A DNA stretch of 64,000 nt from Nocardiopsis coralli (GTDB lineage Bacteria > Actinomycetota > Actinomycetes > Streptosporangiales > Streptosporangiaceae), in the NCBI RefSeq assembly GCF_014892575.1, contig NZ_JADBGI010000006.1, positions 186,001 to 250,000 on the forward strand, read 5' to 3'. The translations under genes were made by a program, and so were the position numbers. Below, piece by piece: positions 54,069 through 62,882 of this stretch (position 1 is the first letter of the stretch; every line of letters starts with the position of its first letter). A model generated the notes under the pieces. That model made no database searches and had not been told where the DNA came from. It saw only the letters and a program-made list of their open reading frames with translations.

Positions 54069-54494
54069 TCAGATGCCCTGCCCCTGCGCCCGGAGCTGCC
54101 GCTCGCGTTCCTTGAGCTCCTCGGGCATCTCGTCCAGGTCGTCGAGCTCGGCGATCCTGCGGAGCTGGAGCCGGAGCTCGCCCTGCGGCGGGTGCGGGCA
54201 GCGCCGCGCCCAGGCGATCGCCTCCTCCTTCGAGGCCACGTCCAGCACCCAGTAGCCGGCGATGAACTCCTTCGCCTCGGTGAAGGGGCCGTCGAACACC
54301 TCGGCCCGCCCGTCGCGGAAGGCCACCTCGGCCCCCTCGGACGTGGACAGGAGCCCTTCGCCGGTGACCAGGACCCCGGACCGGGACATCTTCTCGTTGT
54401 AGTTGGCCATCTCCTCGTAGACCTCCGGAGGTGCCTCGTACTCCCCGGCGGCCTCGTCCTGCGGGTCGCTCATGATCGTCATCAGGTAACGCAT
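54069..54494 (-). CDS. DGPF/YCII-related domain protein
   Basis: The 141-residue protein begins MRYLMTIMSDP and has the YCII-type ferredoxin-like fold. The family-defining D-G-P-F is in AEVFDGPFTEAKEFIAGYW, with EAIAWARRCPHPPQGELRL near the end. GGAAGGA lies 8 bases before the ATG at 54494. It is encoded 43 bases upstream of the ECF42 sigma gene on the same strand, the standard partner arrangement. Its biochemical role is unresolved; it is presumed a target or modulator of the sigma factor. Confidence 0.9.
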   Translation of the reverse strand: MRYLMTIMSDPQDEAAGEYEAPPEVYEEMANYNEKMSRSGVLVTGEGLLSTSEGAEVAFRDGRAEVFDGPFTEAKEFIAGYWVLDVASKEEAIAWARRCPHPPQGELRLQLRRIAELDDLDEMPEELKERERQLRAQGQGI

Positions 54495-54766
54495 GGCGCG
54501 CGTCCTTCCGGTGTCGCCGCGGGGTCCGCCCCCGCTCTCACCTGCTCGTCGAACGGCGATCCCCCGGATCGACACCCGCCCGCGGATATTTCCGCCCACC
54601 CCCGCCGGCCGTCAGGCGCCGCACCCGCCGCAGGCTGCGTGACCGGCACGCCCGCACGGCCGAGGTGGCCACAACCGGCCAGGGGGCCGCAGCGCAGCAG
54701 CCGCGGGACCGCCGCTTGGATAGGGTCCGGGCGACAGCGGCGGCGCGGGGAGACGGGGTGGTGGGC

Positions 54767-55408
54767 GTGGACCTGTTCCTCAGCACCGCCTTCGGGTTCC
54801 CCACGGTGCTGTTCACCCCGCTGCTGATCGTCGCGACCCTCTACTGGCTCCTCGTCGCCCTCGGCACGGCCGACACCGAGCTCCTCGACAGCTCCGGTGA
54901 GGCCGGCGAGGCCCTCGGTTTCAGCGCCGTCATGGCACGCGTCGGGCTCGGCCGGGTCCCGGCCACCGTCGCGATCACCCTTCTCGTCCTCGTCGCCTGG
55001 TTCGTCAGCATGCTGGGGAGCATCATGGTCAGCGTCCTCGACCTCGAGTCCACCGCACTGCTGCTCCTCCTGGGCCTGGTGGTGCTGCTCATCGCGATCG
55101 TCGGCGCCTGGGCGGTGGCCAGCGGGGTCGTCATGGGACTGGCCAGGTTCCTGCCGGGCCGGGCCAAGAGCGCGGAGCACGAGCTCGTGGGGCGCACCTG
55201 CACCATCCGCATCGGCCGCGCCGACGCCGAGTTCGGGCAGGCCGAGATCACCACGCAGGACGGCGCCTCCATCTCCATCCCGGTCCGCACCACCGGCGGG
55301 GAGATCCTCGACCTGGGGTCCACGGCGCTGATCTTCGAGCACGACGCCCGCAACGAGGTCTTCCTCGTGACCCGCTTCGATCCCGCCCTCGACCCCGGAC
55401 GCGACTGA
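54767..55408 (+). CDS. YqiJ-like OB-fold membrane protein (DUF1449-type/NfeD-like)
   Basis: The 213-residue protein has three hydrophobic segments (about residues 9-34, 56-86 and 93-125). A C-terminal soluble beta-rich domain follows (LVGRTCTIRIGRADAEFGQA, IPVRTTGGEILDLGSTALIF), matching an OB-fold such as in YqiJ and NfeD proteins. These are encoded next to flotillins and are thought to anchor or regulate them. The flotillin gene follows 199 bases downstream here. The GTG at 54767 was chosen because the membrane segment starts right after it; nearby GTG codons (54758, 54761) are also possible. Confidence 0.75.
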   Translation: MDLFLSTAFGFPTVLFTPLLIVATLYWLLVALGTADTELLDSSGEAGEALGFSAVMARVGLGRVPATVAITLLVLVAWFVSMLGSIMVSVLDLESTALLLLLGLVVLLIAIVGAWAVASGVVMGLARFLPGRAKSAEHELVGRTCTIRIGRADAEFGQAEITTQDGASISIPVRTTGGEILDLGSTALIFEHDARNEVFLVTRFDPALDPGRD

Positions 55409-55607
55409 CCGGTTCCGGCCAAACACGCGCGTGACCGGCACAAATCCCGCCTTCGCAGGAAACCGACCGGCCGCGTCCGGCGTCCCATCCCTGAGAACCA
55501 ACGCCCCGACCGGGTGAGCGGCGCGCCCCGGCCACCCCGTGCGCGCCTTCCACAGCTCCCCCGGCGGGCCCTGCACTGCACCCCTCTCGCGGAAAAGAGC
55601 CCCCCAC

Positions 55608-57653
55608 GTGTTGCTGAGTGCCACGAACACCGGCCAGGAAGCGGCCGACGCCGCCTTCCTCACGATCGGTATCGCCGTCGCCGTCGGCCTCGTCGTCCTG
55701 GTCGCGCTGATCGTCCTGGTCCTGCGCCTGTTCCGGAAGGTGGAGCGCGGCCACGCCCTGATCATCTCCAAGGTCCGCGACGTCGTCGTCACCTTCAACG
55801 GCGCCGTCGTCCTACCGGTCGTCCACAAGGCCGAGTACATGGACATCTCGCTCAAGACGCTGATGCTGGAGCGTCACGGGCGCCAGGGCCTGATCTGCAA
55901 GGACAACATCCGCGCCGACATCAAGGTCTTCTTCTACGTCCAGGTCAACGCGACCGCCGACGACGTCAAGAAGGTCGCGAACGCGATCGGCACCGAACGC
56001 GCCAGCGACTCCGACACCCTGCAGGAGCTCTTCAACTCCAAGTTCTCCGAGGCGCTCAAGACCGTCGGCAAGCAGTTCGACTTCGAGGAGCTCTTCACCC
56101 AGCGCGAGCGGTTCCGCGAGGCCATCGTCGCGGTCATCGGCACCGACCTGAACGGCTACGTCCTGGAGGACGTGGCCATCGACGAGCTCGAGCAGACGCC
56201 CCTGAGCCAGCACGACGGCAACAACATCCTCGACGCGCAGGGCATCTCGAAGATCACCGAGCACACCGCCAAGGAGCACAAGCGCACCAACGACTTCGAG
56301 AACGAGCGCAAGAAGGAGATCGACCGGCAGGACACCGAGACCGCCGAGACCCTCGCCGAGCTGGAGAAGCGCCGCGAGGAGGCCGCCGCCAAGGCCAAGC
56401 GCGAGATCGAGAGCATCCGCGCCCGCGAGGAGTCCGAGACCGCCCGGGTCCAGGCAGAGGAGCGCCTGAAGTCCGAGACCGCGAACCTGCGCACCGACGA
56501 GCAGCTGGGTGTGCAGTCGCAGAACCAGCAGCGTGAGATCGCCGTCGCGGAGAAGAACCGCGAGCGGGTGATCGCGATCGAGACCGAGCGCATCGAGAAG
56601 GACCGCATGCTCGAGGTCATCGGCCGCGACCGCGAGACCGAGCTGTCGGCCATCGCCAAGGACAAGGAGGTCGAGGGCGAGAAGCGCGAGGTCGCCGACG
56701 TGGTGCGCGAGCGTGTGGCCGTCGACCGCACCGTCGCCGAGCAGGAGGAGGCGATCAAGAAGCTGCGTGCGGTCGAGGAGGCCGAGCGCGAGCGGGAGTC
56801 CACGGTGATCCGGGCCGAGGCCGAGGCGCAGGAGAACCTGGTCAAGGACATCAAGGCAGCCGAGGCGGCTGAGTCGGCCGCCAAGCACAAGGCCGCGGAG
56901 GAGCGCACGCTCGCCGAGGCCCGCCAGCAGGCCGCCGAGCTCGACACCCGCGCGAAGATCCGCCTGGCCGAGGGGCTGCAGGCCGAGGAGGCCGCCGCGG
57001 GCCTGGCCGAGGTGCAGGTGCGCGAGCAGGACGCCGACGCGATCGAGAAGCAGGGCCGCGCCGAGGCGGTCGTCGCCCGGGAGAAGGCCGACGCCGAGGC
57101 CGAGGCGGTCGAGAAGAAGCTGCGTGCCGAGGCCGCCGGCCTCACCGACAAGGCCGACGCGATGGCCGCCCTGGACCAGGTCTCCCGCGAGCACGAGGAG
57201 TACCGGCTGCGCCTGGAGGCGGAGAAGGAGATCCGCATGGCCGGCATCGACGTGCAGCGCCAGGTCGCCGAGGCCCAGGCCAGCGTGCTCTCCAGCGGGT
57301 TGGAGAGCGCCGACATCAACATCGTCGGCGGCGACGGGGCGTTCTTCGACCGGATGGTCGGCTCGATCGGCATGGGCAAGGCCGTGGACGGGTTCGTCGG
57401 CAACTCCGACACCGTGCAGGCGCTCGGCGGGCGCTTCCTCGACGGGGACTCCGACTTCGCCGACCGGCTCGGCAACGCCCTGTCGGCGGTGGACACCGAG
57501 GACGTCAAGAACCTGACGATCTCCGCGCTGCTGGTCAAGCTCATCGGGCGGGGCGGTCCGCAGGCCGACAAGCTCGACGAACTCCTGGGAACCGCCCGGG
57601 AACTCGGCGTGGACGAACTGCCCGTGACCGCCGTCGCCCCCGCGAAGCAGTGA
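55608..57653 (+). CDS. Flotillin (YqiK-like SPFH-domain protein)
   Basis: The 681-residue protein starts at GTG 55608 behind GGAAAAGAG. One membrane segment (about residues 17-42) is followed by the SPFH domain, VERGHALIISKVRDVVVTFN through about residue 215. A very long Ala/Glu/Lys/Arg-rich coiled coil then runs to about residue 570, the flotillin hallmark. The C-terminal globular region contains SADINIVGGDGAFFDRM. It probably assembles into oligomeric cages organising membrane microdomains. It is 12 bases upstream of the giant ATPase gene and downstream of the YqiJ-like gene, so the three likely work together. Confidence 0.9.
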   Translation: MLLSATNTGQEAADAAFLTIGIAVAVGLVVLVALIVLVLRLFRKVERGHALIISKVRDVVVTFNGAVVLPVVHKAEYMDISLKTLMLERHGRQGLICKDNIRADIKVFFYVQVNATADDVKKVANAIGTERASDSDTLQELFNSKFSEALKTVGKQFDFEELFTQRERFREAIVAVIGTDLNGYVLEDVAIDELEQTPLSQHDGNNILDAQGISKITEHTAKEHKRTNDFENERKKEIDRQDTETAETLAELEKRREEAAAKAKREIESIRAREESETARVQAEERLKSETANLRTDEQLGVQSQNQQREIAVAEKNRERVIAIETERIEKDRMLEVIGRDRETELSAIAKDKEVEGEKREVADVVRERVAVDRTVAEQEEAIKKLRAVEEAERERESTVIRAEAEAQENLVKDIKAAEAAESAAKHKAAEERTLAEARQQAAELDTRAKIRLAEGLQAEEAAAGLAEVQVREQDADAIEKQGRAEAVVAREKADAEAEAVEKKLRAEAAGLTDKADAMAALDQVSREHEEYRLRLEAEKEIRMAGIDVQRQVAEAQASVLSSGLESADINIVGGDGAFFDRMVGSIGMGKAVDGFVGNSDTVQALGGRFLDGDSDFADRLGNALSAVDTEDVKNLTISALLVKLIGRGGPQADKLDELLGTARELGVDELPVTAVAPAKQ

Positions 57654-57664
57654 GGTAGGCCCCA

Positions 57665-60600
57665 GTGACCGAGGCCGACGAGAACGGGGGCCCCGGGCCG
57701 GGAGCCGAGGACGCACAGTCGCTGGACGCGGGCACCTACGAGGTGCTCCGCGCCCGGCTGCTGGAGCAGACCGGCGACCTGGCCCGGCGCACCGAGGAAC
57801 TCAACACCCGGCGCCTGGACGTGTTCGGCGGAACCGAGCTGAGCCTGCTCGGCACCGAACGCATCCGCACCGAGCACAACTGTGTACCGCAGGACATCGT
57901 GAGCGTGGGGCGTTCGGTGGGCGCCGAAGCCGACGGCGACCTGATCCTGTTCGGCTACAACGTCTACCTGGGCATGCAGCGCGACACCCGGGTCTCGGAC
58001 GTGTTCTCGCTGCACCGCTACGAACACGACGGCGACTCCTTCGCCTTCACCGACGCGGCCGAGGGCTCCGTGCCGGGGCTGCTCGACGACGAACGGTTCC
58101 GGCAGGGCTTCACGCAGCTGTACCGCTACTACCGGGACGCCCGCCTGCAGCGACTGCGCCGCATCGAGGACCGGCTGCTCGCGGTGTTCCGCACGGGCCC
58201 GCGTTCGGAGGACGTGCGGGTGCTGCGGTGGTCGGTCACGCCCGAGGGGGAGATCTCCTACCTCGACGACCGCGGCGAACGCGACCACGTCTTCGGCGAC
58301 GCCCACGACGTCACGTGGGTGGAGACCACCCGCGAGGACCACGTGCTGGGTCGCCACCCGCACATCTCGGTCCTGGACGAGTTGTTCGTGGAGACCGTCG
58401 GCGGCGACCTCACCATCAAGGTCGAGAACAACACCGAGGTCGGCGAGGGCATCTACGCCGAACCCGTCGACGAGCCGTTGCAGAGCCTCGCCGACGCCGA
58501 CGTGTACTACGCCCGCGCCGGGTCGCTGATCCTGCTGCGCATCCGCCCCTACAACGAGTCGCGGTGGCGCCACCTGGTGTTCAACACCCGCACCAAGGGG
58601 GTCGAGCGCCTCGACGGGATCGGCCGCGCCTGCCGCCGGCTGCCCGACGACCAGGGCATCGTCTTCCCGGGCGGCTACTACCTGTCGACCGGGGTGTCGC
58701 ACACGTTCGACACCGACGTCACCGACCTGGACTTCGAGGCGGCGGTGCGCTCCCCCAACGGCGAGGACGTGCTGTACGTCTTCCACTCGGGCGAGGACGG
58801 CCGCAGCCTGCTGCTGTCGTACAACACGATCCGCAAGGAGGTCGCCACCCCGATCGTCTGCCACGGGTACTCGCTGTTCGACGACGGGACCATGACGGTG
58901 TTCCGCGGCTCGGACGGCGAACCCACGCGGGTGCACCCGATGCAGGTGTGGCGCACCCCGTACGTGTCCGACGTCTACGCCGCCGCGCAGCCCGTCGGCA
59001 GCGGTCCCCTGGAGCGGGTCGGCAACGCCGAGCTGGTGCGCGGGATCTCCGAGTCGCTGTCGGTGGCGCGGATGGCCGAGGACATGGAACCGTCCGTGGA
59101 GGTCTTCGAGGGCATCATCCGCGCGTGCCGGCGGGTCTCGGACCAGTTCCACTGGCTCGGCGACGAGGCCCTCTGCGACCTCGCCACACCCTTGCAGCAG
59201 GTGCGCGGCACGGCCGAGCGGGTGTTGGAGGAGTACGAGACCGTCCAGGCCCTCACACAGCAGGCCGCCGACACCCTCGCCGAGACCGAGGAGAAACTGA
59301 CCCGGCTGATCCGCACCTCCCGGGGCGAGGCACCGCGTTCCGCGGAGGGGTGGGTGCGGCGCCTGACCGAGCTGCGGCGCGCCCAGGGGCAGGCCGCCAC
59401 CCTGCGCGAGATGCGGTACGTCGACACCGACCGGCTCGACACCCTCGACGAGAACGTCGCGGAGGAGATCACCGCCGCAGGAAAGCGCACGGTGGCGTTC
59501 CTCGAGCGAGAGGACGCCTTCGACGGTTACCACGCGGAGGTCGAACGGCTCGTCTCCGACGCCGAGTCCATCGAAGCGGTCTCGGCGGCCACCGCGGTGG
59601 GCGAGCGCATCGCCGAGCAGACCGAGGGCCTGCAGGTGGTCACCGAGGTCGTCGGCTCGCTGGACATCGGCGACGCCCAGGTGCGCACCAGGATCCTGGA
59701 GCGGGTCAGCGAGGTCATGGCCGGCGTCAACCGGGCCCGCGCCACCCTCGACTCGCGGCGCAAGGAGCTGCTGTCGCGGGAGGGCCGGGCCGAGTTCGCG
59801 GCCGAGTTCGCGCTGCTGGGGCAGGCCATCACGGGGGCGCTGGCCGGGGCCGACACCCCCGACGCGTGCGACGAGCAGCTCGGCCGCATCATGCTCCAAC
59901 TGGAGAACCTGGAGTCGCGCTTCGCCGAGTTCGACGAGTTCCTGGGCGAGCTCGCCGACAAACGCGAGGACGTCTACGAGGCGTTCTCCACCCGCAAGCA
60001 GTCGCTGGTGGACGCCCGGGCCCGCCGCGCCGACCGGCTGTCCGCGTCGGCCGAACGGGTGCTGGAGGGTGTGCACCGGCGGGTGTCCTCGCTGGAGACG
60101 CTGGAGGACATCAACACCTACTTCGCCTCCGACGCGATGGTGCAGCGCCTGCGCCGCACGGTCGAGGAGATGCGCGAGCTCGGCGACAGCGTGCGCGCCG
60201 AGGAGCTGGAGGGGCGGATCCTCGCTGCCCGGCAGGAGGCCGGGCGGGCCCTGCGCGACCGGGCCGACCTGGTCGAGGGTGGCCCCGGCGGGGAGACGAT
60301 CCGGTTCGGGCAGCACCGCTTCGCCGTCAACACCCAGCCCATCGACCTCACCCTCACCCCGCACGATGGGGAGATGGCGGTCGCGATCACGGGCACGGAC
60401 TTCCGGGCGCCGGTCACCGACGAGGCGTTCCGGCGGACCCGGCACCTGTGGAACCGGCTGCTGGTCTCCGAGAGCGACGACGTGTACCGGTCGGAGTACC
60501 TGGCCACGTCGATCCTGGCCGCCGCCGAGGACGGCGGTACGGCGAGCGGTTCGCGGTCGGGTGGCGGGGACAGGACGACCGGCGGGGACCGGGCGACCGA

Positions 60601-62749
60601 CGGCCTCACGCTCGAGGCCCTGCACGAGGCCGAGGTGCACGCCGACAACGGGGACTCCCTGCTGTCACTCGTGCGCCGGGTCGCCGAGGAACGCTACGAC
60701 GAGGGGTACGAGCGCGGCGTGCACGACCACGACGCCGCGCTGATCCTGTCGGCCCTGCTGCGGCTGCGGTCCGGCGCCGGGCTGCTGCGCTACCCCGGCC
60801 CGGTGCGGGCCGCGGCGCAGGTGTTCTGGGCCTTCGGCGCCGAGGAGACCGACCAACGGGCCTGGCGCACGCGCGCGGCCTCGCTCGCGCGGGCGCGGGA
60901 GGTGTTCGGGGCGCGGCGCTCATCGGCCATCGGTGACCTGCACACGGAGCTCGCCGAGGCGGTCGACACCTTCCTCACCGACACCGGCCTGCTGCCCGGG
61001 ACCGACCTGGACCTGGTGGGCGAGTACCTGTTCGAGGAGCTGGCCGCCGACTCCGCGTCCGAGCGCGGGTTCGTGTCGGGGGCGCCGGCGCGCACGCTCC
61101 TGGACCGGTTCCACCGTGCGCTCGGGGGTTCCCGCGAGACCACCCGGAAGGCGTTCGCGGACGACCTGCGCGCGCTCGAGGGCGACCTCGCGGCCCGGTA
61201 CCAGCTGGTGACGGCGTGGTTGGAGGCCTTCGCCGACACCCAGAAGGAGGTCGAACCGGGTGCGTTGCCGGAGGCCGCCGCGATCGAGCTGGCCGGCACC
61301 CGTGTGGACCGGTACGAGTCGTCGGCGGCGGTCGCCGAGACCGTGACCGGGATGCTGGGGTCGCACCCGCGTGTACGGGACCGGTCGCTGGAGGTGCGCT
61401 TGGACGAGATCCTCCCGCGCACCCGCCGGTTCCGGGCCGAGGACGCCCCCGCCTACCGGGAGTTCCAGCGCCGCCGGAACGAGTTCGTTGCGGCCGAACG
61501 CGAGCGCCTGCGGCTGGAGGAGTACAAGCCCAAGGTGATGAGCGGGTTCGTGCGCAACCGGCTGCTGGACGAGTCGTACCTGCCGTTGATCGGCGACAAC
61601 CTCGCCAAGCAGGTGGGGGCCGCGGGCGACGGCAAGCGCACCGACCAGAGCGGGCTCCTGCTGCTCATCTCCCCGCCCGGGTACGGCAAGACCACCCTCA
61701 TGGAGTACGTCGCGGGCCGCCTGGGTCTGGTGTTCGTCAAGGTCAACGGGCCCGCGCTCGGGCACACGGTGACCTCGCTGGACCCCGCGGACGCGCCGGA
61801 CGCCACCTCCCGCCAGGAGGTCGAGAAGATCTCCTTCGCGCTGGAGATGGGCAGCAACACGATGCTGTATCTGGACGACATCCAGCACACCAGCCCCGAG
61901 CTGCTGCAGAAGTTCATCTCGCTGTGCGACGGGCAGCGCCGCATGGAAGGCGTGTGGGAGGGCCGCACGCGCACCTACGACCTGCGCGGGAAGCGGTTCG
62001 CGGTGTGCATGGCCGGTAACCCCTACACCGAGCAGGGCAAGCGGTTCCGGATCCCGGACATGCTCGCCAACCGCGCCGACGTCTACAACCTCGGCGACGT
62101 GCTCTCGGGCAAGGAGGACCTCTTCGCGCTCAGTTACATCGAGAACGCGCTGACCTCCAACCCCACCCTGGCGCCGCTGTCGACGCGCTCCCGTGAGGAC
62201 GTGTACACGTTCGTGCGCATGGCCCGCGGGGACGAGTCGGTCGGCACGGACCAGCTGGAGCACCCCTACTCCGCCGCGGAGGTGGAGCGGATCGTGTCGG
62301 TGCTGCGCAAGCTGCTGCGCGTGCAGGAGGTGGTGCTGGCCAACAACCAGGCCTACATCGCCTCGGCCGCGCAGTCGGAGGACGCGCGCACCGAACCGCC
62401 GTTCCAGCTGCAGGGGTCGTACCGCAACATGAACCGGCTCGCGGAGAAGGTCGTGCCGGTCATGAACGACGCAGAGGTCGAGGCCGCCATCGACGACCAC
62501 TACCTCGGCGAGGCGCAGACCCTGACCTCGGGCGCCGAGGCCAACCTGCTCAAGCTCGCGGAGCTGCGCGGGACCCTGGACGCCGAGCAGGAGCAGCGGT
62601 GGCGGGAGATCAAGGAGGGGTTCCGCCGCGGCCGCGCCCTCGGCGGCGCCGACGACGACCCGCTCACGCGTGCCGTGGGTGCGATGGGCCTGCTCGCCGA
62701 CCGCGTCGGTGAGATCGGCACCGCCATCGACCGCGCCGCCGAGCAGTGA
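57665..62749 (+). CDS. Giant AAA ATPase ('DNA repair ATPase', DUF3686-type) linked to flotillin
   Basis: This 1694-residue protein starts at GTG 57665 behind GAGGTAGG. The N-terminal ~470 residues are beta-rich and not recognised by fold (FSLHRYEHDGDSF, then LLIRTS-containing helices). Residues about 470-900 are helical with coiled-coil character. The C-terminus carries one AAA module: Walker A PPGYGKTTLMEYVAGRLG near residue 1339, Walker B TMLYLDDIQHTSPELLQKF near 1404, sensor-like CMAGNPYTEQGKRFRIPD, and an arginine-rich LANRADVYNLGD. It resembles MoxR/dynein-like AAA families. Such proteins are annotated as DNA repair ATPases, but I know no experimental proof. Adjacency to flotillin suggests a membrane-tethered remodelling machine. 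Confidence 0.82.
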   Translation: MTEADENGGPGPGAEDAQSLDAGTYEVLRARLLEQTGDLARRTEELNTRRLDVFGGTELSLLGTERIRTEHNCVPQDIVSVGRSVGAEADGDLILFGYNVYLGMQRDTRVSDVFSLHRYEHDGDSFAFTDAAEGSVPGLLDDERFRQGFTQLYRYYRDARLQRLRRIEDRLLAVFRTGPRSEDVRVLRWSVTPEGEISYLDDRGERDHVFGDAHDVTWVETTREDHVLGRHPHISVLDELFVETVGGDLTIKVENNTEVGEGIYAEPVDEPLQSLADADVYYARAGSLILLRIRPYNESRWRHLVFNTRTKGVERLDGIGRACRRLPDDQGIVFPGGYYLSTGVSHTFDTDVTDLDFEAAVRSPNGEDVLYVFHSGEDGRSLLLSYNTIRKEVATPIVCHGYSLFDDGTMTVFRGSDGEPTRVHPMQVWRTPYVSDVYAAAQPVGSGPLERVGNAELVRGISESLSVARMAEDMEPSVEVFEGIIRACRRVSDQFHWLGDEALCDLATPLQQVRGTAERVLEEYETVQALTQQAADTLAETEEKLTRLIRTSRGEAPRSAEGWVRRLTELRRAQGQAATLREMRYVDTDRLDTLDENVAEEITAAGKRTVAFLEREDAFDGYHAEVERLVSDAESIEAVSAATAVGERIAEQTEGLQVVTEVVGSLDIGDAQVRTRILERVSEVMAGVNRARATLDSRRKELLSREGRAEFAAEFALLGQAITGALAGADTPDACDEQLGRIMLQLENLESRFAEFDEFLGELADKREDVYEAFSTRKQSLVDARARRADRLSASAERVLEGVHRRVSSLETLEDINTYFASDAMVQRLRRTVEEMRELGDSVRAEELEGRILAARQEAGRALRDRADLVEGGPGGETIRFGQHRFAVNTQPIDLTLTPHDGEMAVAITGTDFRAPVTDEAFRRTRHLWNRLLVSESDDVYRSEYLATSILAAAEDGGTASGSRSGGGDRTTGGDRATDGLTLEALHEAEVHADNGDSLLSLVRRVAEERYDEGYERGVHDHDAALILSALLRLRSGAGLLRYPGPVRAAAQVFWAFGAEETDQRAWRTRAASLARAREVFGARRSSAIGDLHTELAEAVDTFLTDTGLLPGTDLDLVGEYLFEELAADSASERGFVSGAPARTLLDRFHRALGGSRETTRKAFADDLRALEGDLAARYQLVTAWLEAFADTQKEVEPGALPEAAAIELAGTRVDRYESSAAVAETVTGMLGSHPRVRDRSLEVRLDEILPRTRRFRAEDAPAYREFQRRRNEFVAAERERLRLEEYKPKVMSGFVRNRLLDESYLPLIGDNLAKQVGAAGDGKRTDQSGLLLLISPPGYGKTTLMEYVAGRLGLVFVKVNGPALGHTVTSLDPADAPDATSRQEVEKISFALEMGSNTMLYLDDIQHTSPELLQKFISLCDGQRRMEGVWEGRTRTYDLRGKRFAVCMAGNPYTEQGKRFRIPDMLANRADVYNLGDVLSGKEDLFALSYIENALTSNPTLAPLSTRSREDVYTFVRMARGDESVGTDQLEHPYSAAEVERIVSVLRKLLRVQEVVLANNQAYIASAAQSEDARTEPPFQLQGSYRNMNRLAEKVVPVMNDAEVEAAIDDHYLGEAQTLTSGAEANLLKLAELRGTLDAEQEQRWREIKEGFRRGRALGGADDDPLTRAVGAMGLLADRVGEIGTAIDRAAEQ

Positions 62750-62754
62750 CCCCC

Positions 62755-62793
62755 GCGGCCGGCGCCGGGTTCCGTTGCCCTGGCGCCGGCCGC
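62755..62793. terminator. Terminator after the giant ATPase gene
   Basis: Perfect arms GCGGCCGGCGCC and GGCGCCGGCCGC (12 bases) with a 15-base loop start 6 bases past the stop. It separates the YqiJ-flotillin-ATPase block from the next gene. Confidence 0.75.
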
Positions 62794-62882
62794 CGGGGTT
62801 CCCCGAACCGCCGCACCTCCGTCCTCTAGGGTTGGTGCCGTACTGACGTCATGGCGTACGTGTCGGCTGGTCGGGAGACAGA

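Noticed and set aside
56156..60640. 1494-codon minus-strand open frame across flotillin and the giant ATPase
   Set aside because: Antisense to two recognised genes; the translated sequence is low-complexity Leu/Gly/Val and Ser-rich and has no domain. It results from high GC and coiled-coil codon patterns.
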